Shown: piece by piece, positions 17,802 through 27,645 of the stretch
Position numbering within the stretch: the stretch's first letter is position 1
Layout: each line of letters starts with the position of its first letter
Assembly: GCF_001610975.1 (NCBI RefSeq)
Contig: NZ_CP013342.1
Span: 2,613,001 to 2,677,000 of the forward strand
Length of the DNA stretch: 64,000 bases
Direction: 5' to 3'
Origin: Sphingopyxis terrae subsp. terrae NBRC 15098
GTDB taxonomy: Bacteria > Pseudomonadota > Alphaproteobacteria > Sphingomonadales > Sphingomonadaceae
Program-made: the position numbers and the translations under genes
Notes under the pieces: generated by a model
Told to the model about the DNA's origin: nothing
Databases searched by the model: none
What the model saw: only the letters and a program-made list of their open reading frames with translations

Positions 17802-19067
17802 TTAGGCCGCGTCAGCTTCGTCGCCGTTGCGATTCGCGGCGCGGCGGCGCGCAACGAGCGCGGCTGCTGCTGCACCGAACAATAGCATCATCGGAGGCGC
17901 AGGAACAGGGGTTGGATCACCGGATGATCCGCTGCTCGTGCTGCCGCCGGAACTGGACGAGGAGGATGAGCTCGACGAGCTGCTGCTCGACGAGGATGAC
18001 GACGACGAGCTGCTGCTCGATCCGCCGAAACTGCTGCTGCCACCGGTCGCGCCCGACGAGGTCGCGCCGCTCGACGAACTGCTGCTCGACGACGAGCTTG
18101 AGGAACTGCTGCTGCCCGAACCGCCCGAGCTGCCCGAGCTTCCGCCGTGCGACGAAGACCCGCCGTGCGACGAGCTTCCGCCTTTCGACGAGCTGCCCCA
18201 GCCAGAGCTGCCATGCGAGGAGCCGCCTTTCGACGAACTGCCCCAACCAGAGCTGCCGTGTGAGCTGCCACCGCCCGACGACGACGAGCTCGACGACGAG
18301 GAAGAAGAGGAGGACGAGGAACTCGACGACGAGCTGCTGCTCGACGAAGAGGAGCTGACATTGCCCGATGAGGTTGAAACGCCGCCGGTCGAGGTGCTCA
18401 CGCCGCCCGTGGAGGTCGATACGCCGCCCGTCGAGGTGCTGACGCCACCGGTCGAGGTCGAAACGCCGCCGGTGGAGGTGCTGACGCCGCCCGTCGACGT
18501 GGTCGAGCTGATGCCGCCCGTGGAGGTTGAAACGCCGCCGGTCGAGGTCGAGGTGCTCACCCCGCCCGTCGAGGTCGAAACGCCGCCCGAGGTGCTGCTG
18601 GTAGTCGAGCTGAGGCCGCCGGTGGTGGTCGAGGTGACGACCACGCTGCCGCTGCTGCCACCCGAGCTGCCGCCGAAGAAACCGCCGAAGAAGCCGCCGC
18701 CGAAGCCGCCGCCAAAGCCGCCGCCGATAACGGTCACGCCGCCGCCGCTGCTGCCGCCGCCAAAGCCTTCGCCGCGCGGCGGGAAGGGGGCATAGGGGAT
18801 GGGGGGCAGGGGGATCGTCTGGGTGACGACCTGCTGCTGCGGGGTCACGGTACGGATCACGCGCTTGGTCGTGACGACGCGGCGGACGCGCTTGACGGGC
18901 TTTCTCGCCACGTGGCGCTTGCGCACGACCTTCTTGCAACAGGAGCCCGATTTCTGGACCTGCGCAGCCGCAGCCGGTACGTCGGCGATCTGCATCGCGC
19001 CGCTACCGATGATCGCGCCGCCGCAGGTGCAGGCACAAAGCTTGGCGAGGGCCATTCGGACAGACAT
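17802..19067 (-). CDS. Ser/Gly-rich secreted protein with PEP-CTERM-like C-terminal anchor
   Basis: This 421-residue protein has a weak signal-like N-terminus (about residues 1-36, with Cys and Ala). A basic segment follows (KKVVRKRHVARKPVKRVRR), then a glycine-rich block, about ten copies of a GGVSTST unit (residues about 160-235), and very long serine runs separated by HGSSGWGSSSKGG units. The tail is typical of sorting signals: VPAPP, a hydrophobic helix (MMLLFGAAAAALVA) and an RRR cluster, resembling the VPxP variants of PEP-CTERM. It is probably a surface or extracellular-matrix protein. No exosortase gene is in the window. A terminator follows it. Confidence 0.75.
   Translation of the reverse strand: MSVRMALAKLCACTCGGAIIGSGAMQIADVPAAAAQVQKSGSCCKKVVRKRHVARKPVKRVRRVVTTKRVIRTVTPQQQVVTQTIPLPPIPYAPFPPRGEGFGGGSSGGGVTVIGGGFGGGFGGGFFGGFFGGSSGGSSGSVVVTSTTTGGLSSTTSSTSGGVSTSTGGVSTSTSTGGVSTSTGGISSTTSTGGVSTSTGGVSTSTGGVSTSTGGVSTSTGGVSTSTGGVSTSSGNVSSSSSSSSSSSSSSSSSSSSSSSSSSSGGGSSHGSSGWGSSSKGGSSHGSSGWGSSSKGGSSSHGGSSSHGGSSGSSGGSGSSSSSSSSSSSSSSSGATSSGATGGSSSFGGSSSSSSSSSSSSSSSSSSSSSSSSGGSTSSGSSGDPTPVPAPPMMLLFGAAAAALVARRRAANRNGDEADAA
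18361..18600. repeat. in-gene tandem repeats encoding GGVSTST units
   Basis: Near-identical 15-33 base units, seen on the + strand as GTCGAGGTGCTGACGCCGCC and close variants, are repeated in tandem inside the Ser/Gly-rich gene. On the coding strand each encodes one or two GGVSTST heptads. Spacing is irregular and there are no unique spacers, so this is a coding repeat and not a CRISPR array. Confidence 0.85.
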
Positions 19068-19501
19068 AGGTTACTCTCTCTTTCCCGTTGCAGGTGCGCC
19101 CCATGTCATTGACCGACACCCGTGCGCGCCTTCGCTAGCGCCAAAAGGCCAAAGCTTTGTGAACGCGGCAATTGCGTTAACCGCGTTTGATTGTCCGACA
19201 GCGGGAATTGATATGCGAAATCAACCGAAATGCGCGTAACTGTCCCAAAACAATACGTGTTTCACGCCAAATGGCCTCAACCGGTTAATTTGCAGCGGCA
19301 TGCGGCGGTCGAGAGAGCTGGGGCGCGGCTTGTCGTGAGTGCGCCTCCGCCGGGCCGGTTCAGCACCGCTTCAGCCGCGCGCGGGCAAGCGGTCCGCTTC
19401 GCGCTTGTATCGCATCGGAGGGCTGGTTATAGGCCCGGCGCAATCCTTGGTTCGCCAAGCTCGGCGAGCCAGGCGATCAGGAAAGGACTTGGACGCTCCT
19501 C
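19068..19501. other. 434-base intergenic region between divergent genes
   Basis: This region separates the Ser/Gly-rich gene from dksA and must hold both promoters. It contains a TTAACC half-site (about 19174) and an A/T-richer stretch around 19190-19290. I see no reading frame with coding character, no RNA gene and no strong hairpin. Confidence 0.5.
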
Positions 19502-19963
19502 ATGCCGACCAATGTTGCCGAAGTAGGCGCCGACGCTCTCCGCGAAGCCAAGTCCAATCTCGATTCGGATTATGTTCCCAGCGACGACGAGCCGTTCATG
19601 AACGAGCGGCAGCAGGAATATTTCCGTAACCTGCTGCTCGCCTGGAAGAAGTCGATCCTCACCGAATCCGAATCGACGCTGGCCCATTTGCAGGACGGTC
19701 CGCTGCGCGAACCCGATCTTGCCGACCGTGCATCGAGCGAGACCGACTGGGCGATCGAGCTGCGGACGCGCGACCGTCAGCGCAAGCTGATCGCGAAGAT
19801 CGATTCGGCGCTGCGCCGCATCGACGAGGGCGAATATGGCTATTGCGCGGTGACGGGCGAACCGATTTCGCTCGCCCGCCTGCAAGCGCGTCCGATCGCG
19901 ACGATGACGCTGGAAGCGCAGGAACGCCACGAACGCAACGAGCGGATCTCGCGCGAAGACTGA
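19502..19963 (+). CDS. dksA: RNA polymerase-binding transcription factor DksA
   Basis: DksA enters the RNA polymerase secondary channel and, with ppGpp, adjusts rRNA and amino-acid promoters. The 153-residue protein has a coiled-coil N-terminal half (FMNERQQEYFRNLLLAWKKS). Its C-terminal finger is in the reduced alphaproteobacterial form: YGYCAVTGEPISLARLQARP keeps only the first Cys, and the later cysteine pair is absent (TMTLEAQERHE). It therefore probably does not bind zinc. The likely start is the ATG at 19502, although the ribosome binding site is weak. Confidence 0.94.
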   Translation: MPTNVAEVGADALREAKSNLDSDYVPSDDEPFMNERQQEYFRNLLLAWKKSILTESESTLAHLQDGPLREPDLADRASSETDWAIELRTRDRQRKLIAKIDSALRRIDEGEYGYCAVTGEPISLARLQARPIATMTLEAQERHERNERISRED

Positions 19964-20054
19964 TCCCAATCGGGACAGAAGCGCCGCTGTTTACGATTCG
20001 GTAAAGTACCGGGCCCTAGGGTCGCTCCGAACGCAATTCGGGGAACGGGTCGCC

Positions 20055-20444
20055 ATGGAATCGCGCATACCATCAACGCTGGACGAAGAGGTCGCTTCGC
20101 TGTCGCGCAGCGCCGACCGCGACAGCCTGTTCATGCAGGCCAATCTTTTATTTCCGGGTCAGTCCAGGCCCGTAACGGTGCGTGTGCGCAACCTGTCGGC
20201 GGGTGGCATGCTGGCCGAGGCCGTCGTGCCAAGGCTCGCGCAAGGCGCAACGGCCGAGATCGAACTGCGCAATATCGGCTTTGTGCCGGGGCATGTCGTC
20301 TGGGTGGGCGAAGGCAAATTCGGGGTGGCTTTCGAGCGACCGATCGATCCGCACGCGGTGCGGCGGCAGGTGGTTCAGAAGATGGACGTCCCGGCCTATA
20401 TTTCGGCGCTTGACAAGAAGGCTTCGCTCTACCGCCGACGCTGA
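20055..20444 (+). CDS. PilZ domain protein
   Basis: This 129-residue single-domain protein is of the PilZ family, which binds cyclic-di-GMP. The second binding motif is seen as RNLSAGGM near residue 54. The first Arg-rich motif is weak here, so nucleotide binding is uncertain. The core (VPGHVVWVGEGKFGVAFERP) is the usual beta-barrel ending. It follows dksA by 91 bases and may have its own promoter. Its partner is unknown. Confidence 0.85.
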   Translation: MESRIPSTLDEEVASLSRSADRDSLFMQANLLFPGQSRPVTVRVRNLSAGGMLAEAVVPRLAQGATAEIELRNIGFVPGHVVWVGEGKFGVAFERPIDPHAVRRQVVQKMDVPAYISALDKKASLYRRR

Positions 20445-20492
20445 TGCGTTTCGCGTCGAAAGGCATCAGCGGGCGATAGCGCTCTGCTCGCC

Positions 20493-20651
20493 TCAGGTTT
20501 CGGCGAGCAGCTCTTCCTTGATCTTGAGTTTCTGCTTCTTCATTTGCGCCAGCAAGGCCATGTCCGGTGCGGGGCGGCGCTCTTCATTCGCAATTTTCGC
20601 GTCGAGGTCCGCGTGGCGGGACTTCAGGGCGGAAAGGTGCGAGCTGCTCAT
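20493..20651 (-). CDS. YdcH family (DUF465) small protein
   Basis: This 52-residue helical protein starts MSSSHLSALKSRHADLDAKI and ends MKKQKLKIKEELL, the typical DUF465 pattern of a short coiled-coil hairpin with a basic second helix. I chose the ATG at 20651, with AGGAGAATGGCC just upstream, instead of a long extension to 20837 that overlaps the divergent paralogue. Function of the family is unknown. Confidence 0.88.
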   Translation of the reverse strand: MSSSHLSALKSRHADLDAKIANEERRPAPDMALLAQMKKQKLKIKEELLAET

Positions 20652-20786
20652 AGGCCATTCTCCTTTTCGACTCGGTTGGCAGCTCCGAGTAAAACATGAT
20701 TCGACCCGCTTGTCCCGCCCGGATGGTCGCGTTTCGGCCAGATGGTCCCCGTTGCGGACGGGCCGTGATCGTGGCAGGGAAGCGGC

Positions 20787-20984
20787 GTGAACGCGGAAGA
20801 AATCGCCCAGCGCCTGGAACTGCTTCGGCTCGAGCATCGTGATCTCGACGCCGCGATCATCGCACTGGGCGACGCGACGGTTCCCGATCAGCTCCAGCTT
20901 GCCCGGATGAAGAAGCGCAAGCTCAAGCTGCGCGACGAGATCAGCTGGTGCGAGGATCAGTTGCTGCCCGACATAATCGCCTGA
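20787..20984 (+). CDS. YdcH family (DUF465) small protein, second copy
   Basis: This 65-residue paralogue of the divergent gene at 20493 shares the same two-helix layout (RLELLRLEHRDLDAAI, then LARMKKRKLKLRDEI) and has a slightly longer C-terminus. The two genes diverge from a common 135-base intergenic region. Function unknown. Confidence 0.85.
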   Translation: MNAEEIAQRLELLRLEHRDLDAAIIALGDATVPDQLQLARMKKRKLKLRDEISWCEDQLLPDIIA

Positions 20985-21086
20985 TTCAAAACGGGACGCT
21001 CCCTAAATTCATGGTTAGCGTCCTTGCGGCGGCGCTGCGTGGCGTGGCATTCGATGCCGATGTTCAGGGGACCGATCCGGAACGGC

Positions 21087-21530
21087 ATGGCGACGCAGCC
21101 GGTGCAGCGCGCGCAGGTCGAAAATCTCTATGTCGAGGCGATGCTGCTCGCCGACGAGGCGCATGCCGCCTTCCGCGCGCATCGCGATTTCGAGGCGGTG
21201 GCGCGCGATCCGATCCTGCAGGTCGGGCTGGCGTGCGAATCGCTGAAGACGACAACGCGGCTGATGCACATCATCGCCTGGCTGCTCCACCGCCGCGCCA
21301 TGTTCGCGGGCGACCCCGGCGCCGGTCCCGAGGACAGCGCAGCGCACATCGGCGCGCCAGTTCCTGCCGACCATGCGCTGTGCGCGCATTTTGACGATAA
21401 TCTCCAGAGGATCGTCGCGGCGAGCGAGCGCCTGTTCGACCGTATCGCGCGGATCGAGGCGGGATGGACCGCCGACGAAGCGGCGCGGCCGGTGCAGGCG
21501 CTGCTGGCCCAACTCGAAGCAAGGCTTTGA
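21087..21530 (+). CDS. DUF1465 / RcdA-like protein
   Basis: This is a 147-residue all-helical protein with the DUF1465 pattern (ENLYVEAMLLADEAHAAF, then LMHIIAWLLHRRAMFAG). The family includes RcdA, the Caulobacter adaptor that delivers CtrA and other substrates to the ClpXP protease during the cell cycle. Orthology of function is inferred. The start is uncertain: ATG at 21087 fits the family's N-terminus best, with in-frame alternatives at 21060 and 21024. Confidence 0.78.
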   Translation: MATQPVQRAQVENLYVEAMLLADEAHAAFRAHRDFEAVARDPILQVGLACESLKTTTRLMHIIAWLLHRRAMFAGDPGAGPEDSAAHIGAPVPADHALCAHFDDNLQRIVAASERLFDRIARIEAGWTADEAARPVQALLAQLEARL

Positions 21531-21552
21531 TCGAACTGGTCCCGACCAAGCA

Positions 21553-21569
21553 TTGACGCGGCGTTAACC
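21553..21569 (+). promoter_or_regulatory. CtrA-like box upstream of the chemoreceptor gene
   Basis: TTGA, seven bases, TTAACC closely matches the alphaproteobacterial CtrA site TTAA-N7-TTAA with one mismatch in the first half. It lies 43 bases before the ATG at 21613. Binding is inferred from pattern and position only. Confidence 0.5.
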
Positions 21570-21612
21570 AATGTGCGCCAAGGTTCGCCCGGAGTCAGAA
21601 GTGGGTGCGCCA

Positions 21613-23010
21613 ATGAAATTCGAACCGATCAGTTCCGCCGCGCAGAATCTCGACCAGTCGGTTGCCAGCGACTGCGGCGAGCTTGCCGTCGGCTGCAGCG
21701 ATGCCGCGGGCCAGATCCAGCGCGCCACCGACCAGATGCAGCGCCAGATTTCGGAGCTGGGCCGGCTGGAGGATTATGTCGTCAGCCTGGAGGCCGACCA
21801 GCGCCAGATTGCCGATTCGACCGACGAGGCGAAGCTGTTGTCGGCGCGCGCGTGCGAACAGCTCGACGCCGGGGCCGAGCGCGTCAACAGCGCCGTCACC
21901 GAATTCCGCTCGGTCATCGATCTGGTCGCGCGGCTGGGCACGCATGTCACCAATTTCGCGTCGGTGATGGAGCAGGTGCAGCAGGTCAGCCAGTCGATCG
22001 AGCAGATTGCCAAGACCACCAACATGCTCGCGCTTAACGCCGCGATCGAGGCCGAGCGTGCGGGCGATGCCGGCCGCACCTTTGCCGTCGTCGCCGCCGA
22101 GGTGAAGAAGCTGGCGCAGAATACGCGCAGCGCAACCGATGAAATCCGCCGTTCGATCGGCAGCCTGTCGACCGAAGCCGCCGGTCTCGTCACCGAAATC
22201 CAGTCGGGGGTCGAGCAGTCGGGGCGGGCGGAGGCGCAGTTCGAGACGATCACCGATGCGCTGCACGACGCGACGCATCTCGTCGCGCTGCTCGATGATC
22301 AGAGCGACCGTATCGCGCAATCGAGCGCGATGGTTCACGCCAATGGCGCCAAGGTACGCGAGGCGCTCGACCGCGTCGTCGGATCGGTGCGCGACAATGG
22401 CGCGACGCTGAACAGGACGCGCGATTCGATCCTGACGATGGAAAATGTGTCGAACCGCATGTTCAACGCGGTGATTTCCGCCGGCGTCAGCCCCCAGGAC
22501 AGCGCGATCGTCGATCTGGCTGCGTCGGTCCGCGACGAATTCGTCGGCCTGGCCGAAGCAGCGCTCGCGCGCGGCGAGCTGACGATGGAGCAATTGTTCG
22601 ACACCAATTATGTGCGCGTGCCGGGATCGAACCCCGAACGCTTCCGTACCAGCCTTTGCGACTGGGCCGACGCCCATTGGCGGCCACTGTTCGACCGCAC
22701 CGTGGCGCAGCATCCCGAAATCAAGATGTCGTCGGCGGGCGACATGAACGGCTTTCTGCCGACGCATATCACCGAATGTTCGCGCGCGCCGACGGGCGAT
22801 CTGGAACATGACACCGCGCATTGTCGCAACGGCCGCATCCTGTTCGACGATGTAGACGCGGCGGCAAAGCGCAGCAGCGCGCCCTTCTTCATGTCGGTGT
22901 ATCGCCAGGAAGGCGACGGCACCAACTATGTGACGGTGCGCAACGTCTATATGCCCGCGGTCATCAACGGTCGCCGCTGGGGCGACGTCGAGGTTGCCTA
23001 CCAGCTGTAA
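21613..23010 (+). CDS. soluble methyl-accepting chemotaxis protein
   Basis: This 465-residue protein has no transmembrane segment. A coiled-coil signalling domain fills residues about 20-300, with the conserved hairpin tip containing [15 protein letters not shown]. The C-terminal third (about residues 310-465) is the conserved domain often found after the signalling domain in proteobacterial receptors ([11 protein letters not shown], then [11 protein letters not shown]). It probably senses a cytoplasmic signal and feeds CheA. I prefer the ATG at 21613 to one at 21571, because the latter abuts the CtrA-like box and would leave no room for a promoter. Confidence 0.88.
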   Translation: MKFEPISSAAQNLDQSVASDCGELAVGCSDAAGQIQRATDQMQRQISELGRLEDYVVSLEADQRQIADSTDEAKLLSARACEQLDAGAERVNSAVTEFRSVIDLVARLGTHVTNFASVMEQVQQVSQSIEQIAKTTNMLALNAAIEAERAGDAGRTFAVVAAEVKKLAQNTRSATDEIRRSIGSLSTEAAGLVTEIQSGVEQSGRAEAQFETITDALHDATHLVALLDDQSDRIAQSSAMVHANGAKVREALDRVVGSVRDNGATLNRTRDSILTMENVSNRMFNAVISAGVSPQDSAIVDLAASVRDEFVGLAEAALARGELTMEQLFDTNYVRVPGSNPERFRTSLCDWADAHWRPLFDRTVAQHPEIKMSSAGDMNGFLPTHITECSRAPTGDLEHDTAHCRNGRILFDDVDAAAKRSSAPFFMSVYRQEGDGTNYVTVRNVYMPAVINGRRWGDVEVAYQL

Positions 23011-23036
23011 CGGCGGTCTTTGCGAGCGAGGCTGGC

Positions 23037-23882
23037 TCAGCTACCCTGCCGGCGCGCCATGAAGGCAAGCTTTTCGAACAGCATCACATCCTGTTCATTC
23101 TTGAGCAGCGCGCCGTGCAGCGGCGGAATCGCTTTGCCGACGTCGCGGTTCTGCAGCACCTCGAGCGGCATGTCCTCGGCGAGCAGCAGCTTCAGCCAGT
23201 CGATGAGCTCGCTGGTCGAGGGCTTTTTCTTGAGCCCGGGCACGTCGCGCACGTCGTAGAAGATGTCCATCGCGCGGCTGACCAGCGTTTTCTGGATGCC
23301 GGGGAAGTGGACCTCGACGATTTCGGCCATCGTGTCGCGGTCGGGGAATTTGATGTAGTGGAAAAAACAGCGGCGCAGGAAGGCGTCGGGCAGTTCCTTT
23401 TCATTGTTGGAGGTGATGACGACAATCGGGCGTTCGCGCGCGGTCACCGTTTCGTTGGTTTCATAAACGTGGAACGCCATGCGATCGAGTTCCTGAAGCA
23501 GATCGTTCGGAAATTCGATATCGGCCTTGTCGATCTCGTCGATCAGCAGCACCGGAAGCTGTTCGGAGGTGAACGCCTCCCACAGCTTGCCCTTTTTGAT
23601 ATAGTTGCGGATGTCGTGGACGCGCTCTTCGCCGAGCTGTCCGTCGCGCAGACGCGCAACCGCGTCATATTCATAGAGGCCCTGCTGCGCCTTGGTCGTC
23701 GATTTGATGTTCCAGGTGATCAGCGGCGCACCGAACGCCTTGGCGACTTCCTCGGCCAGCACGGTCTTGCCGGTGCCGGGTTCGCCCTTCACGAGCAACG
23801 GGCGGCGCAGCATCGTCGCGGCATTGACCGCGACCTTCAGGTCGTCGGTTGCAATATAGGCGCTGGTTCCTTCGAAGCGCAT
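23037..23882 (-). CDS. MoxR family AAA+ ATPase
   Basis: This 281-residue AAA+ protein has Walker A in GEPGTGKT (about residue 33), Walker B in VLLIDEIDKAD, sensor 1 in VVITSNNEKELPDAFLRR and a C-terminal helical lid. MoxR ATPases act as chaperones or metal-insertion helpers, often with a von Willebrand A-domain partner; no such partner is next to it here. It is convergent with the chemoreceptor gene, 26 bases apart. Confidence 0.92.
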   Translation of the reverse strand: MRFEGTSAYIATDDLKVAVNAATMLRRPLLVKGEPGTGKTVLAEEVAKAFGAPLITWNIKSTTKAQQGLYEYDAVARLRDGQLGEERVHDIRNYIKKGKLWEAFTSEQLPVLLIDEIDKADIEFPNDLLQELDRMAFHVYETNETVTARERPIVVITSNNEKELPDAFLRRCFFHYIKFPDRDTMAEIVEVHFPGIQKTLVSRAMDIFYDVRDVPGLKKKPSTSELIDWLKLLLAEDMPLEVLQNRDVGKAIPPLHGALLKNEQDVMLFEKLAFMARRQGS

Positions 23883-23994
23883 GGCGGCTCGCCCTTTCCC
23901 TTAACGTGAACGTCAACCGGGATGGGCATAGCGAGCGCGAGGGAAGGGTGCAAGCGGAGCGTCGCCACGGCTGCCGCGGCGTGGACGTTCCCGG

Positions 23995-24666
23995 TCAGGC
24001 GTGCGTGCGGCTGGCGGCGCGGGCGGCCATCAGATCCCACAGGCCGGTGTGCTGTGCGATGAGCTGCTGCGCGCCAAAGGCCATCGCGCGCTCGACCGCC
24101 GGTGTTTCGGCGACGGCATTGGCAAGACGAGCGGTTTCGCGCAGGTCGGGCAGGGTGCAGCGTGGGACTTTCATGTCAAGCCGCTGGGCACTGATGTCGA
24201 GCAGGACGCGGATCGTCCGCCAATCGAGTGTCAGCGCGATCGCCGCGCCAATCGCGCAACCATTGCGATCGGATTCAGCGAGCATGTCGAGCGCCTTGCG
24301 CTGCGCGGCGACCGCCGCCTCGCACTGGGCTTGGCCTTGCGTGCTCGGCACCGGACCGACCGCGGCCGCGATTTTCGACAGGAAGGCGCGTTCCTGCGCA
24401 AAGGCTTGCGCGGTTTCGTCCATCCATTTGCGCGATGCCGCATCGACCGCCTTGCGCGCCGCGCTGTCGACGATGCCAGGATAGCGGCCGTGGAGCAGGC
24501 AGAGAAAATGGACCGCGTCGGCAAGGTTGCGCATCGCGTCGGGGCCGCTCGACAGCGCACCCGATTTGACATGGCCGTGCGCGCCCGTTCCCTCGCTCGC
24601 GACGAGCGTGTCGAGCAGTTCGGCAATGCCGCGCGGCTGGGCCTGGGGCTGGGGCGACTGGCTCAA
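23995..24666 (-). CDS. conserved hypothetical protein (223 aa)
   Basis: I do not recognise a family with confidence. The protein is largely alpha-helical with no membrane segment or signal peptide. Seen segments are SGALSSGPDAMRNLADAVHF, LLHGRYPGIVDSAAR and LAESDRNGCAIGAAIALTLD. The ATG at 24666 and G/C-rich third codon positions support coding. It lies upstream of the MoxR gene on the same strand with a 112-base gap, so a common function is possible but unproven. Confidence 0.7.
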   Translation of the reverse strand: MSQSPQPQAQPRGIAELLDTLVASEGTGAHGHVKSGALSSGPDAMRNLADAVHFLCLLHGRYPGIVDSAARKAVDAASRKWMDETAQAFAQERAFLSKIAAAVGPVPSTQGQAQCEAAVAAQRKALDMLAESDRNGCAIGAAIALTLDWRTIRVLLDISAQRLDMKVPRCTLPDLRETARLANAVAETPAVERAMAFGAQQLIAQHTGLWDLMAARAASRTHA

Positions 24667-24826
24667 GGCTGCATCCTCGTCTGTTGCGGCGGCTCTTGCG
24701 ACCGGCGCCGTTGCAAATCAGGGATCAGCATTAGCCGAACGTCGTAAACGTCGCGTTTATGAGGGGCGAGCGATTTCAGGCGCTTCTGTCCCACTCCTGC
24801 ACAGCGGGCCTCGGTTCGACGCGCAA

Positions 24827-24859
24827 AGGGACCGGCAGCGGGTTAAGCTGCCGGTCCCT
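24827..24859 (-). terminator. hairpin terminator candidate after the PspC gene
   Basis: A perfect 13-base stem (24827-24839 with 24847-24859, AGGGACCGGCAGC) has a seven-base loop. On the minus strand it is followed by TTT and then GCGC, so it is a strong hairpin with a short T tract. It lies 79 bases past the PspC-domain gene. Confidence 0.7.
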
Positions 24860-24938
24860 GCGCTGTTGCGGTCAAGTGGAGCGCCGCAACATGGGCGGGG
24901 CCGGTGCAAGGGAGAGGGAGAGCCGGCCCCGGTTCGAA

Positions 24939-25238
24939 TCAGGCGGCGAGCGCGAGTTCCTCGGCCTTTTCGGCCTTGGCTGCCGGCGCCGCTTCGGTGA
25001 GCGCCGGGGCGTCGGCCGTATCGGCAGCGCGCTGCGACGGGAAGAAGAAGCGCGACGCGAGCACGATCAGGCCGAGGCCGAAATAGGCCGCGAAGGTCTG
25101 CACCGGGAAGAAGAAGAGCGGTGCGACGAACGCGAGACGCAGATACAGGGGGTTGAAGCCGAAATCCTGGCCCACCGCTTCGCAGATGCCGAAGAAGGTG
25201 TCCTGGCGGGAGAAGATATTCTGGTTTTCGTTTGCCAT
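24939..25238 (-). CDS. PspC domain protein
   Basis: This 99-residue protein has a PspC domain in its first 65 residues (FFGICEAVGQDFGFNPLYLR, followed by two hydrophobic segments FVAPLFFFPVQTFAAYFG and LGLIVLASRFFF). An Ala/Glu-rich tail follows. PspC proteins sit in the inner membrane and respond to envelope stress. No pspA or pspB is nearby. The start at 25238 is chosen from the family N-terminus; longer in-frame extensions upstream are antisense to rpoD. Confidence 0.82.
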   Translation of the reverse strand: MANENQNIFSRQDTFFGICEAVGQDFGFNPLYLRLAFVAPLFFFPVQTFAAYFGLGLIVLASRFFFPSQRAADTADAPALTEAAPAAKAEKAEELALAA

Positions 25239-25545
25239 CGTTCGGTCTTTCCTCTTGGCGGCGGTGGGGAGGCCGCTCCTGCCCATGACTAAGCAATGGG
25301 CGTGCCAATTGGTCATTCTCTCCATTTTCCGGGCTTTTTTGCATCCCTGCTCGAGGAATACGCCCGTATTTGTTGAAATTATTCCCATCAATCGGGACAA
25401 TGTGCCAATCGGCGTGATCGCCTGAACCGAGGCTGAAGCGATACGCCAACGGCGTCTCATCTGGTTGGGAAAGATGAAAATTTTAAGATGCTGTGCCAGA
25501 TTTTTGTGCGGTGCAGCAAAAATGTCACGCCGAGGCCGAAGCAAA

Positions 25546-25571
25546 ACACCCCGCCGGTTGGGGCGGGGTGT
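25546..25571 (-). terminator. Rho-independent terminator of rpoD
   Basis: A ten-base perfect stem (ACACCCCGCC at 25546-25555 with 25562-25571) has a six-base loop. Read leftwards it runs into TTTT. It lies 24 bases after the rpoD stop codon. The other strand also has a T run just beyond the stem, so it may work both ways. Confidence 0.88.
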
Positions 25572-25594
25572 CTGATTTTTCGGTACGGATCGAC

Positions 25595-27610
<2,016 letters not shown>

Positions 27611-27645
27611 ATGCTTCAGTCGTTCCTGCCTTGGGGCAATATATG

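Noticed and set aside
18361..18600. Possible CRISPR array
   Set aside because: Units abut without unique spacers of constant length and are in frame with a protein heptad; no cas genes are near.
17827..18795. A 322-codon + strand frame encoding EVETPPVEV repeats
   Set aside because: It is the reverse of the Ser/Gly repeat gene, whose signal-like start, anchor-like tail and terminator all support the minus strand.
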